From positions 20,797,295 through 20,861,294 of the forward strand of contig CP154956.1 of assembly GCA_039621445.1 (NCBI GenBank): a stretch of 64,000 nt of DNA, written 5' to 3'. Both the position numbers and the translations under genes were made by a program. This document shows positions 21,480 to 31,604 of this stretch, in pieces. Position 1 is the first letter of the stretch, and every line of letters starts with the position of its first letter. The stretch comes from Euglena gracilis. Taxonomy: Eukaryota; Euglenida; Euglenophyceae; Euglenales. Under the pieces are notes generated by a model. The model was not told the DNA's origin. It saw only the letters and a program-made list of their open reading frames with translations, and searched no databases.

Positions 21480-21924
21480 GGAGGAGTCGTACTCCCTCGA
21501 GGAAAACCGACAAGGGAGGAAGGGAAGTCTCCCCATTTTTCCTCCATGGAATTTATTTCCCCAAGCAGGTGATTTTCTGGGGGCTTGGCGGGGGTGTTGG
21601 ACATTACACCCCTAGTGCTCCTAGGGGATGGAGCATTCTGTAAGGGTTGCTGGGGGTGCGCATGCTCTTCTCACAGGCTCTCTGATCCTCCATTTTGCCA
21701 TTGGTGTTTTTCATTGGACATACCCCTTGGGGGGCATCCTCCTGGGCCTGCCACTGGGGTGGTGTATACAATTCCCCGGTTGGGGAACAATCTTTTAGCT
21801 TCTGGGGTAGCCCCCCCATCTGATAATTGATGGCCCCAATGGCCTTGAAACTTTTGGTCTTGAGCATGATGGGCCCAGGGGCCTTGATAAGAATGCCGGC
21901 CCCAGTGGCCTTGATAAGAGCATT
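21480..21924 (-). mobile_element. DIRS copy A, left part (3' half of gag, internally deleted)
   Basis: On the minus strand this matches the end of the copy C gag and the very start of its RT frame (compare 25130-25630). At 21500-21520 it jumps to an outer-end block (ctccctcgaggaaaaccg, shared with the copy C ICR), so RT, RNase H and recombinase are missing. At 21924 the gag breaks off; the continuation is at 31605. Copy A is therefore internally deleted and then split by copy B. Confidence 0.8.
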
Positions 21925-21950
21925 CGGGCTCCGCACTGCGAGATGGTGAG
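21925..21950 (+). mobile_element. DIRS copy B, detached 5' tip
   Basis: The block tcgggctccgcactgcgaga plus tggtgag is the exact reverse complement of the first half of the copy B internal complementary region (31121-31147). That is what the 5' tip of B should be. B's body starts only at 26538, because copy C sits between. Confidence 0.8.
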
Positions 21951-22023
21951 GTCTCGTACTCCCTCGGAAAAAAACCGACAAGGGAGGAAGGGACACCGAG
22001 GGCGAAGCACAAAGACCTTGTGA

Positions 22024-22113
22024 GGCCATGCCTTGCTCGCCGGCGGTGTTTGGATTGTTTTGGTGCGTTGGGTTAGGAGTCCCTGCTTAGTGCCGCCTCG
22101 CCGGAGTTGGCTG
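22024..22113. repeat. Copy C inverted terminal repeat, 3' side
   Basis: From ggccatgccttgctcgccgg to tagtgcc the 71 bases match the reverse complement of 26440-26510 with one mismatch. Weaker matching continues through ccggagttggctg. Confidence 0.92.
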
Positions 22114-22247
22114 ACGATGCTGCTCCGACGTGGCGACGTGACTTCTTGCCCCTGGGGGGGGTCCCCCCCCTCTGCCCCCCCTGCCCCCCATTTTCTGACC
22201 GAGGGCTTTTGAAGACAAATTTTCTTTTACGGGTGGGGGGGGTCGGG

Positions 22248-22353
22248 CTCACAAGGTCTTTGTGCTTCGCCCTCGGTGTCCCTTCCTCCCTTGTCGGTTT
22301 TCCTCGAGGGAGTACGAGACACCTCGGGCTCCGCACTTTGCCCTTGTGAGGCC
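22248..22353. repeat. Copy C internal complementary region (ICR)
   Basis: Two abutting blocks: 22248-22320 is the reverse complement of the outer left end (21951-22026), and 22321-22353 is the reverse complement of the outer right end (26506-26537). This end-to-end arrangement is the defining DIRS feature and matches the junction of the two element tips. Confidence 0.9.
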
Positions 22354-25244
22354 AGATTGTGCACTGAAATTAGGGGGGCCAGGGCATTTTCCAGGGCACC
22401 TTGGGCACCCAGTCGCTGATAGTGGGCTGTAAAAGCCTCCACCCCCCTCCACTGGCCAATTTCACAAACTTCTTGGGCAGAAAGGCCCAATTTTTTGAGT
22501 AAACCAACTCCTGCCCCTCTGGTGGAGTGGGCCCCCCACACCTGGGGGGTCACCCCATACTTGGCCAAAAAATCTTTTGTGATAGAAGCAACAGTGTCAG
22601 CACTTATGGCCCTGAAGGGGGGTTTTAATGAAATCAGAAGGGGGCCCCCAGGTCTGACGAATGAACGTGTAGCAGCCACATAAGACATCATTAAATGAAA
22701 GGGGCTTATTTGTGGACATTGGGGAATGGACACCACCCTTTCCCACTTGTGAAACTTTTGGCCTTTACGCTTAATTTTAATGTAGGGTGCCCTACCCAAC
22801 ACACTGGTGGTTCGTTTGACTTGTGCCAAGTCAGAGGATCGATATAAACAGAGAATTCGTGAGCAAAAAATCAGCTGGGTACGCAATGTACAAATATCAG
22901 TGGGCATAGGCGCCTTTGCCAGCCCCAGGAGGATTGGGAGGGGATCCCAAAATGCCCCATACTTCTCCAGGTTTTGGTTCCAAAGCCTTTTGTAGGGGGT
23001 CAATAGGGTGTGGAATCTCAGCCCACCAAACCCAGGAATCAAAAGCATAGCACTATATGCATTACGGGCTTGGGCCTTGGAGAATTGGAATAATTGTATT
23101 AAAGCGTCAGCCACTTGGTCAGTGGTGGCTTCAGGGGGGGGTACCCCCATGTGTTCCAAAATTACCCACAGAAGTGCAAAGGCACTCTGATAACGCTTTA
23201 AACTGGGGTTTCTCCCCAGGAAATCTTCAATGGTTTTAACCTGAATTTGCTTCCCCTCCAAAATTTGCCTGAGCAAATCATGCAAAGCAGGGGCCACCTG
23301 GGGGGTGGCATTTGTTCCCCCCTGCAATTGGTGAACATACCCCTGTAGGGGGTGATTTTCAGGCAGGGGGTCCCTGGAACTTTCATGTTTATTAATTGGG
23401 GCCACCATGTTGCTGAATCCCGGTAAGGGGTGACCATCAAAACTTTGGTCTGGGGAAACATTTTCAACCTGGGCAGAAATTTTTGGATTATTGACCAGGG
23501 GGCATAAAGATCCCCCATGTTGTCCAGTGGACATTGTAATGCATTTACTGCTGTGGCCTCCCAATGGGGCCACCTGGCCACAAATTTGGGCAGTTTTTTG
23601 TTGCCTGGGGAAGCAAACAAATCTGTTTCCAGATTTATGAAATTTTGGAATTGCTGTCTTAACCATTGAAAAAGTTGGGGGTCTAAAGAATAATCCCCCC
23701 TGTCCATTTCCCATCTGCTTATGGGGTCTGCTAGACATTCCTTGGAAGGCACTCAGTTGACTTGGAGGTTTACTTGGTGCTCCATGCACCATTTGAAAAA
23801 TGGTCTTAGCATTTTGTTGAAGGGGTCCTTTCTGCCCCCCCCTTTGGTCAGGTAATAGTAGATTACCTGGTTGTCCACAGACAAAGAAACTGTTTCCCCA
23901 TGTTTGCTCAAGCCTTTCACTGTGTTTATTGCTGCACTGAGCTCCTTTACATTGATGTGCAAAATGGAGTCTTTTGTCCAAAATTCCTGCACAATTTCTC
24001 CTGTGTGGATGTCCAGCCCCCCCCCCCCTCAGGCATGGGTGCTGCTGTCTGAGTGCAACTCTCTGGTTGCATTTTGGGGGAAGGGTCTGCCCCCCCCAGG
24101 TGTCCAATAGAGTTTTTATTTCCCTTAATTGGTCCTTGATTTCCTGGGAGATGGGGTGTTTTGAGTCCCAGGGGGCTGTGGACTTTGCCACCAAAAAAAT
24201 TGCCAGGGTGTCTGTAAAAGCCCTTAAAAAGGGCAGGGCCATTAGATTGCATCTTATTTGACCCAAAATGGCAGCAAACTGCCTTTTTGACATGTAATCT
24301 TTTTTCACGATTTTTCCCAGCTCCTTTTTTATGGTTTTGACTTTCTGGGGGGGCACCTGTAACTTTCCTTCCTGGAAGTTTAGTTGAAAACCCAGATGGG
24401 TTACCACTTGTGTGGGCTGCAGGGTGGACTTTTTCACATTGATTTTGAACCCAGAATCCAGCAAATCTTTGACAACTCTGTTCAGGTGACTTTGCAAAAT
24501 GTTTTGGGTGGGGGCCACCAGCAAAATGTCGTCCAGGTAAACAAAGACCTGGATGCCCCTTTTTCTCCACAATTTTTCGAATGTTTTCATGACTGACATG
24601 AAAATTTGGGGCATTACATTTAGCCCAAAGCAGCCTGACTGAAATTCCCAGGTCTGCCCCCCCACCTGATGCCTTAAAAATGGCCTTAGGCCTGGACTTA
24701 CTGGAATATGGAAATAGGCGTCCTTCAGGTCTATTTTTGCTGCCCAGTGGCCCTTTTCCAAAACTGGAAAAATGTGCTGGATGTGATCCAGCTTGAAAGG
24801 TTTTACTTGAAACTGCTGATTTATTTCTCTGCAGTCGCTGATCATTCTCCATTTGGTTGTTCCCCCATCTGGTTTTGAAATTAGAAACCATGGGATCAAA
24901 TGCTGGATTTCTGAATCCCAAACTCGTTTTATTGAGCCAGTTTTTTCGTAATCCAACAGGATTTTTTCTGCCTGGTTCAGGTCCAGGTTGGCTCTGGGTT
25001 TTGGGTGGGTGGACAATTTTGGGGGATTTACCCAGGGGGGTTGAATTCCATTTTTGATCAATTGACATGTTGCTGGGGGGGCATTTTTTGACCACCATTT
25101 TAGACTTTTCTGAAGTCTCTGGTACAGTGGGGTGTCTCCCCATTTTTTCTCCATGGAATTTATTTTCCCAATTAGATGATTTTCTGGGTGCTGGGTGGGG
25201 GGGTGTTGGACATTGCACCCCTGGTGCCCCTGGGGGTTGAGCAT
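22354..25244 (-). pseudogene. Copy C pol: RT - RNase H - MT-like - tyrosine recombinase
   Basis: RT: a DYEKTGSIKR..WDSEIQHLIPWFLISKP start, then SDCREINQQF, IDLKDAYFHIPV and the catalytic FVYLDDILLV (YLDD codons 24538-24549). RNase H: ELHSDSSTHA, LHINVKELSAA and SLSVDNQVIYYY (24060-23760). The MT-like domain has ETDLFASPGN, LYAPWSIIQKFL and ATWWPQL (23650-23380). The tyrosine recombinase has YRSSDLAQV (Arg box), HSTRGAG (HxxR, 22518-22529) and HYQRLG (Tyr near 22420). A C run at 24018-24028 shifts the frame, which returns near 23330. In-frame TGA codons at 24029-24031 and 23753-23755 stand where Trp is expected. An apparently continuous frame through this middle is the wrong reading. Confidence 0.88.
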
Positions 25245-26287
25245 TCTCTAAAGGAGGCTGGGGGGGTGTGCATGCTCTGCTCACAGACTCTCTGATCCTC
25301 CACTTTGTCATTGGTGTTGTCGATTGACATACCATAGGGGCCCCTTTTTTGGGTCTCCCCCTTGATTTGGTTTGCCCCTTCCATGGGCATTGACAAGGAA
25401 TGTTGAGGGGGGGTTGCCCCCTTGTCCTTCACTGCCCCTTTGAGGGCATCCTCCTGGGGCTGCCACTGTACATTGAAACCCCCTGCTGGGGACAGCCTTT
25501 TAGCTTCTGGGGTTCTGCCCCTTCTGATAATTGATGGCCCCAGTGGCCTTGAAATTGTTGATGCTGAGGATGATGTTGGGCCCTGTGGCCTTGATAAGAA
25601 TGATGATGGCCCCAGTGGCCTTGATGATAATTCTGGCCCCAATGGCCTTCTTGATGTAGTCCCCATTGACTTCTCTTTGATTCTGGGCGCCATGCCCATT
25701 GAAAATCTTGGGGGGCCTCTGGGGGCCAATCCTTTTCCCCTGACAGGGTTTGTGATGAAGAAATGATTGGGGAGGTGTTGTGGACCTTCCCTGCCCCTGA
25801 CACTGGGCATCTGTTTGTGGAATCGGCCACCCTGGCCTTGGTATTGTTGGCCACCCTGGCCTTTGTTCCATCGGCCACCATGGCCATTGCTGTTGTGGCC
25901 GCCATGGCCCAGCTTGCTGTTTTGACCGCCATGGCCTGTGCGGTTTTGGCTGCCATAACCCCGCTTGGATGCATTGTGTGTTGTGTAATGTTGGCCCCAA
26001 TGGCCCTGGCTCCAATGGCCGTAGTGGCCTGCTGGTTGTTGCTTCTGCCCCTTTCGGGGCCTTCTGACCACTGTCTGCCAGGGTCCGTGGCCATCACTTT
26101 GGGGGGGTTGGGTTCTGGAAATTTCTGTGGGGGAATTTTCTTTTGGGGAAGGGGCAGCCACGGTTCGCCACAGTTGATCCGCGTCGTCAGGTTGTCCAGC
26201 TGCTGCTGCTGCTCCCTCTTGAAGTTCTCCAGCGCTGTGCTTCTTTGAAGTTGCATCTTTCATTGAATTCTTTCGAAAAGTCAACAA
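25172..26287 (-). CDS. Copy C gag-like protein, 371 aa
   Basis: The N-terminal part is charged with a short helical stretch (SMKDATSKKH, LDNLTTRINC in the alternative frame). The middle is made of Gly/His/Asn/Gln-rich repeats (GHGGQNSKLGHGGHNSNGHG). The C-terminal part overlaps the RT frame by about 70 bases (25172-25244). The repeats replace a zinc knuckle and probably bind nucleic acid (inference). An overlapping second frame (25429-26256) stays open over much of the same DNA because of the repeats; I prefer the 371-aa frame because its 3' end abuts RT and its content matches copy B (GHGGHLSTG). Confidence 0.6.
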   Translation of the reverse strand: MLTFRKNSMKDATSKKHSAGELQEGAAAAAGQPDDADQLWRTVAAPSPKENSPTEISRTQPPQSDGHGPWQTVVRRPRKGQKQQPAGHYGHWSQGHWGQHYTTHNASKRGYGSQNRTGHGGQNSKLGHGGHNSNGHGGRWNKGQGGQQYQGQGGRFHKQMPSVRGREGPQHLPNHFFITNPVRGKGLAPRGPPRFSMGMAPRIKEKSMGTTSRRPLGPELSSRPLGPSSFLSRPQGPTSSSASTISRPLGPSIIRRGRTPEAKRLSPAGGFNVQWQPQEDALKGAVKDKGATPPQHSLSMPMEGANQIKGETQKRGPYGMSIDNTNDKVEDQRVCEQSMHTPPASFRECSTPRGTRGAMSNTPPPSTQKII

Positions 26288-26419
26288 CTTTTGATTTGAA
26301 GTTCTGCACGAGAGTGACTTTCTGGATGATTTGAATGGATTGAATGTCTTCTTCTTTTCTCAATTGCTGCGGTATTTGAAGTTCCTTTCTTCTGGGTGTC
26401 GAAGGGCAAATTCGGAATC

Positions 26420-26510
26420 AGCCAACTCCGGCGAAAAAAGGCACTAAGCAGGCACTCCTAACCCAACGCACCAAAACAATCCAAACACCGCCGGCGAGCA
26501 AGGCATGGCC
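26420..26510. repeat. Copy C inverted terminal repeat, 5' side
   Basis: Reverse complement of 22024-22113, including aatccaaacaccgccggcga. The outer tip (26506-26537, ggcctcacaagggcaaagtg) continues to the junction with copy B. Confidence 0.92.
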
Positions 26511-26539
26511 TCACAAGGGCAAAGTGCGGAGCCCGAGGC

Positions 26540-26630
26540 GTCCTGCTTTCCTTGCCGGCTGTTCTGTTCTGGTGTGTTTGTGCGTGTGCGGGGGGTGCTT
26601 CTTACTGCTTTTTGTTGCGGAGTTGGCTGA
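26540..26630. repeat. Copy B inverted terminal repeat, 5' side
   Basis: gtcctgctttccttgccggc through gtgtttgtgcgtg and ggagttggc matches the reverse complement of 31443-31533 with a few mismatches. Confidence 0.88.
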
Positions 26631-26737
26631 TTCCTATTTCTGCCCTTCGACCTCAAGGAGAAAGAATATCACCTCTACGAGTGCAGTCAATACGGAAGAC
26701 AAAGACATTCAAAAATCAAACACGTATTCAACGGAAT

Positions 26738-28460
26738 TCAATGAAAGATGTGTTGGAAAAAATTTCAAGCTGTCAAGAGGAAGTAGGAGCACAAGCACGT
26801 TCAAGACAGACAGCCGAAGCTGGAAAACACCGAGGAACTGCAGGAGCTGGAGTACCTGATGGAGCAGGGCAAACACGTCCGTCCGTGGCCGTCGAAACCC
26901 TTCCGCCCCCCAGTTCGTCAGAAATTTCCTGTTTTCAACAAAGCTTTTGTGACGGCCATGCACCCTGGACACTGATGGTCAGAGCAAAGCGTCAGAGAAG
27001 ACATCCAGGGCAAGGCCCATTGGGTCATGGGGACCCATCACAGTCATCAATCAAGGAAACATTGTCAGGAGCGGGAAACACAGGTCTGGCAGACTACCCA
27101 TCCCCCTTCTCATCCCCACCGCTAAGGCAGGGGAAGTATGACAAATTCAAATGGTTCAAGTCAGGAAGGTGGAAACCCTCCTCAAAATGGCCATGGCGGC
27201 CATCTATCTACAGGGCCTGGGGCCCAAGGCTATGGCAGCCATCATTCAACAGGGCATGGTGCCCATTTTCAAGGACACAGAACCCAGAATCCCAGCAAGG
27301 GACCCCAATGGGGAGAAGTATGTCCAATTCTCCCCCCAGAACCCTCAAAATCATCCCCCCCAGGGGAAGCAAGCCACAGCCAAGACAGGTGGCATCAAAC
27401 CCCAAAGGGAAATGTAGCCATGGTGGCTCATCTGGGGAACCAAAAGGGAAAAAGAAGACACAAGAAAAGTGCTGGAGAGAGGGTCAATGGAGACCAAGAA
27501 GGCCAGATGGCCCTGAAGGCCAATGGAGGCCATTACAATCAAGATATCCAGGCCAATGGAGGCCATTTCAAGCAAATTCAGGTGGCCACTGGAGGCCAGT
27601 ACATTCAAGATATCAGCCCTTGGGGGGGAGGCCCAAGATTGGCTACACCAGGGCCCCTCCAGAAGGTAATCAGCCCTCACCCCCCAGTATTATATGTACC
27701 TCCCCACCACAGACCTTCCCCCATCTTTCAAAAACAGGGGGAAAGCCTGTCTTTGAGCAGCCCTATGGCAGGGCCAGAGGCAACCCCAGTGATGGGGCAG
27801 CCAGGGGAATGGACCCCAGTGATGGGGCAGCCAGGGGAAAGGTCCCCAGTGATGGGGCCTGTGGAATCCCCAGACACATTATACCCAGGGGTGCCCCCAT
27901 ACAAAGCCCTGCAGGCCAGCATCCCCCATTGGGTCAAGGCAGGAGCCAGCACAGAGGTATTAAACTTAATAAGGGAAGGAGTCAGGGCAGATCTTCCCCT
28001 ACCCCCTCAGATGTCCTTGAAAGTGCCCTTCAAAACTCCTCAAGAAATAATGACTGCCCAAAAAATTCTGAGGGAATACGAATGTGCAGGGGCAACCAGG
28101 CAAATCACCCCAGAGGAGGCAAAACATCTGGTCCCTTATTTTATCATTTCCAAAAAGGAAGGGGGAAAAACAAAGGAGAGACTAATTTCAGATTGTCGAC
28201 AGTTAAATCACCATTTCACCCCCCAGAAGTTTAGATTGGAACACATGGGAAACATCTTCCCATATTTAAGAAAAGGTTGGTTCTGTGGAAAAATCGACCT
28301 GAAAGATGCATATTTCCATCTACAGCTGCACAGCAGCTTGGAAAAGTATGTTTGCATGCAGGTGGGGGGAGAAACCTGGCAGTTTCAAGCTGCTTGCTTC
28401 GGCATCAGCAGCCTGCCACAAAAATTTATGACTCTCATGAGAGTCTGGGAAAGAAAATGA
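26738..28460 (+). pseudogene. Copy B gag and N-terminal half of RT
   Basis: It starts near an NSMKDVLEKI segment similar to the copy C gag start (NSMKDATSK). After a frame change near 27138 it runs through His/Gly-rich repeats (GHGGHLSTG, GHGAHFQGH), a block of MGQPGE tandem repeats (27790-27860), and then RT blocks LKVPFKTPQEIMTAQKIL, ISDCRQLNHHF and KIDLKDAYFHLQLH. It ends at a TGA (28458-28460) where copy C has Trp. The C-terminal RT half continues in the same frame after this stop. Confidence 0.75.
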
Positions 28461-28860
28461 AGAAAGGAGGGAAAGGTAGTTTTCATCTACCTAGACGACA
28501 TTTTGCTGTTAGCCCCCAGCAAAAAGACAGCAGCCCAGCATTTGGAAGAGATAAAAAGAGACCTTTTACTGGCAGGTTTCAGATTAAACCTCCCCAAATC
28601 CTGTCTGGAACCCACACAGGAGATAAAGCATTTGGGTCAGTGGGTCAATTTGAAAAAAGGCCAGCTGGAAATTCCACAGGAAAAACTAAAATCCTTAAGA
28701 AAGGAACTAGGCAAGGTGCTCACAGCACAAAAAATGAGCTGCAGAAAACTCAGTTCTATTGTGGGGCAAGTCAGAAGTTATTTAGTCTCAATGCCATTTC
28801 TCAGAATTCTGACAGATCAACTTTGCAAAATGGTGGATCTGCACACAAAGTGGGGCTAGG
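28461..28860 (+). pseudogene. Copy B RT, catalytic half
   Basis: Same frame as the upstream part. It begins with KVVFIYLDDILLLAPS (intact YLDD) and continues with the thumb-like LLLAGFRLNLPKSCLEPTQE and VGQVRSYLVSMPFLRILTD. It ends at TAG (28857-28859). Alignment with copy C is continuous by eye. Confidence 0.82.
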
Positions 28861-29039
28861 ACCACACCCTAACCATTCCCCAGGGGGTCAAGGATCAAAT
28901 TGTGGAGTTAAAAGCGTTTTTTGGACTTGTGCAGGGGGTGAAGCAAACTCAGGGGGGAACTGTTCTCAGAAAAAGTCAGTGTTTTTGTGGGGGCGGGAGC
29001 CACAGAGGAGGGTCAGTAGGTGTCCTTGATTTGTTGTAT

Positions 29040-29440
29040 GAAAGTTGCCAAAAAAAGAATGAAAGACCAAAAAAAAAATAACTGCAGCGATTTTTTGAAG
29101 CTGAAAAAAAATTTCGAAAAAAGAAGCCCCTGACGCCCAGAACCATTTGGAAAAACAAAAAAAACCTTTACAATCACAAAAAAAGAAAAAAAAGCCCACA
29201 TTAACATTTTTCCATCAAAAAATTCCTCAACCCCCAAAAAAACAAAACCAAAACCCCACATAGGCAATTTGCTCACATCAAAAAAAAAAAAAAAACCCAC
29301 AAAAAAACGTTAACTATCCAAAGCTCCAAAAACAAATCAAACTTAAAAAAAAAAAAAACTAAAAAAGACCAAAACCCCACACCTAAAACACTCAGCCAAA
29401 AAAACCTCTCCATCACAGGACCATCAGAAAGCACCCCTCC
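29040..29440. other. A-rich low-complexity block inside copy B RNase H
   Basis: About 400 bases of A runs and AAAAC/AAACC units replace the RNase H start (the SDSSTHA block of copy C). Flanking RT and RNase H sequence is otherwise collinear. It may be an insertion of a poly(A)-like tract or an expansion with decay. Confidence 0.6.
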
Positions 29441-29446
29441 ACTGGA

Positions 29447-30170
29447 AAAAAAACTCTGGTCAAAAGGTCCAAGATTTCTGGAGGGACCTGCATGTCCTTC
29501 ACATCAATAAAAAAGAATTGATGTCTGCAGTGGAAACTGTAAAGGCTTTGGCAAAACCAAAACAAACCATTGTTCTTCATGTGGACAGCCAGGTGGCTGT
29601 AAGTTACTTAACAAAATGGGGAGGCAAAAAGCCATACCTAAATTCCATCCTAAAACCCCTTTTATACCATTGCCAAGAAAAGCAAATCAACTTGCAGGTG
29701 GTTTGGGTTCCCACAAAAGAACAATTGGCAGACTCCCTGACCAGTGAGCAAAAAGATCCAGGGGATTACACCCTGAACACGACCATTTTTCACCAGATTC
29801 TGAAGTTTTTCAAAAACCACATCACCCCAGAGGTGGACATGTTTTGCACACCCAGCAACAAAAAAATCCCCAAGTTCATTTGTCGATACCGCCACCAAGG
29901 GGCTTTGTTGGTGGATGCTTTGAAGGCAGATTTAAAGGGTCTCCCCCCAGTTTATGCCAACCCCCTCTGGAGCATAATCCCCCAGTGGGTTCAGAGATTG
30001 ATGCTAAACCCAGACCTGAGTTGTCTGTTGATTGTACTCCACTGGGCTTCGACATCATGGTGGCGCCAATTAATGTCAATCAGGCAGCCAGGCAGCAAGG
30101 TTTTGTTGGTACCCCCCCAACGGGGCCTGTTCTCCAACTGCTGGGGGGAGGAGATGCCCCCCCCCCCAAG
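29447..30170 (+). pseudogene. Copy B RNase H remainder and MT-like domain
   Basis: RNase H blocks LHVLHINKKELMSAVE, IVLHVDSQVAVSYL and INLQVVWVPTKEQLADSL are followed by PEVDMFCTPSNKKIPKF, VYANPLWSIIPQWVQRL and ASTSWWRQLMS. The last three correspond to the DLFA / NPPW / WW blocks annotated in DIRS elements as a Dam-like methyltransferase. RNase H is in a different frame from RT and from the recombinase. Confidence 0.75.
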
Positions 30171-30174
30171 GTGG

Positions 30175-31115
30175 AATTTTGCCTGCTTGAATGTGTCAGG
30201 CAAATATTACAATCCCAGGAAGTTTCGATGTCCAGTATTGACACTTACATAAAAAATCTGGGAAATGTCAAAAGATATGATTCAGCATTCCGGGCCTTGA
30301 TGGGCCAATTGTTGCACAAAGGGGTGCCCCTGCAGGACTGCACAGTCCATAAGATGGCTGAAGCCATCCTGGATCTTGCCACCCACAGCCTCAACACTGC
30401 ACGAAATGCATATGCAGCAGCCTTGTTATTTCCTGGGTTTGGGTCATTGAGGTTTTCCCCTCTTTTGTCTCCATTGAAGAGGAAATGGAATTCCAATGTC
30501 TGCAAGTATGCCCATTTTTGGGACCCCACTGATTTCCTAGACAACATCATCAGGAAATCCAAACCCCTCTCAGACCTATCTGTGAAAGAGCTTAGAAACA
30601 GGCTCATCATCTGTTGGAGGCTGTTGGCCCTCGACAGGGGGGTTGATCTAGCCAGGACACAGCGGAAAATCAGTTTTGTGGGAGAAAAAATTTTCATTTT
30701 ATTACAAAGGAAAGGAGGGCAATTCCCAAGATGGGAGGAGATTTTGATTTTGCCACACACCCCCCCTCATCAGCCCTTGGCATTTATTGAAAGAGTATGT
30801 GGAAAGGACAGCCCACATGGTTGGACACAAAAATAATTTGTTATGGTCTTTGGATGGCAAAAGACCTTTGACACCAGAAAGGGTGAATTCCCTCACCAAA
30901 GAAATTCTGCAGGAGGGGGGGGGGTGGACACAACCCACTGGAAACCCCACAGCACCAGAGGGGCTGGGGTTTTATGGTGGAAAAATGCTGGTTTGCAAGT
31001 GGAAGAAGTCCAGCAATTGGGTCAGTGGAAAATTTTTGGGGCATTCCAAGCCCACTATTTGAGACTCGGTGTTGTGTCAAAAATTCAGCATATTATGGCC
31101 CAAAGGGGGGTGCAC
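30175..31115 (+). pseudogene. Copy B tyrosine recombinase
   Basis: SAM-like N-terminal part with YIKNLGNVKRYDSAFRAL, then AARNAYAAALLFPGFGSL-like text, the Arg box LALDRGVDLAR, HSTRGAGVLWWKNAG (HxxR) and HYLRLGV (Tyr). Frame changes near 30780 and at the G run 30914-30923 break the frame. Compared with copy C the catalytic residues are kept. Confidence 0.8.
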
Positions 31116-31118
31116 AGT

Positions 31119-31220
31119 ACCTCACCATCTCGCAGTGCGGAGCCCGAATGGTCTCGGACTCCCACGACAGAGGAAGGGGGAGGAAGGGACCAAGAGGGCG
31201 AAGCACAAGAAGATGGTGAG
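31119..31220. repeat. Copy B internal complementary region
   Basis: 31121-31147 complements the 5' tip now at 21925-21950; 31150-31220 complements the 3' tip at 31534-31604. Both matches are essentially perfect by eye. Confidence 0.88.
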
Positions 31221-31442
31221 CCCAACCCTCCCACCCAAAAAATCAGCAGAAAAAGAAAGACATCCCAACCAGAAAGGGGACCCCCGATCAAGCAGCCCCA
31301 ACCACCCACACAGAAACACACCAGAAAGATACAGCCATCCCCATCGAGTGGGGGGCCCCCCACCAAGCGACCCCGGGAGAGGGGGGGGGGGCGGGGCCAC
31401 GACGGTTCAGCTTCGCCAAGGTGTCGGAGGAGGCCTCATCAT

Positions 31443-31533
31443 CGCCAACTCCGGCAACAAAGGCGCAGTAAGAAGCACCCCCCGCGCACGCACAAACACA
31501 CCAGAACAGAAAAGCCGGCAAGGAAAGCAGGAC
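31443..31533. repeat. Copy B inverted terminal repeat, 3' side
   Basis: gccaactccggcaacaaagg through caagga-aagcaggac is the reverse complement of 26540-26630. Confidence 0.88.
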
Positions 31534-31604
31534 CTCACCATCTTCTTGTGCTTCGCCCTCTTGGTCCCTTCCTCCCCCTTCCTCTGTCGTGGGAGTCCGA
31601 AAAC

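Larger units (their letters stand above)
21951..26537 (-). mobile_element. DIRS copy C: nearly intact tyrosine-recombinase retrotransposon
   Basis: A 4.6-kb element read on the minus strand with gag, RT, RNase H, a methyltransferase-like domain and a tyrosine recombinase. It has inverted terminal repeats at 22024-22113 and 26420-26510 and an internal complementary region at 22248-22353. DIRS elements are thought to replicate through a circle guided by this internal region and to integrate by the recombinase without target duplication; the borders here fit, with no duplication visible. It is the youngest layer of the nest. Two frameshifts at homopolymers and two TGA codons interrupt pol. Confidence 0.9.
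26538..31604 (+). mobile_element. DIRS copy B body
   Basis: Plus-strand element of the same superfamily but a different subfamily from C. ITRs are at 26540-26630 and 31443-31533 and the ICR is at 31119-31220. The second ICR half (31150-31220) is the reverse complement of the right outer tip (31534-31604). The order is gag, RT, RNase H, MT-like, tyrosine recombinase, with several frameshifts and an A-rich replacement at 29040-29440. Its 5' tip lies at 21925-21950, displaced by copy C. Confidence 0.88.

Noticed and set aside
22354-22600. Phage or bacterial integrase
   Set aside because: The tyrosine recombinase is fused behind RT and RNase H in a DIRS element, so it is retrotransposon-derived.
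22227-25244. A single 1005-codon protein on the minus strand
   Set aside because: Its first and last thirds are real, but the middle (about 24060-23330) is the wrong frame; the RNase H and MT-like motifs lie in another frame.
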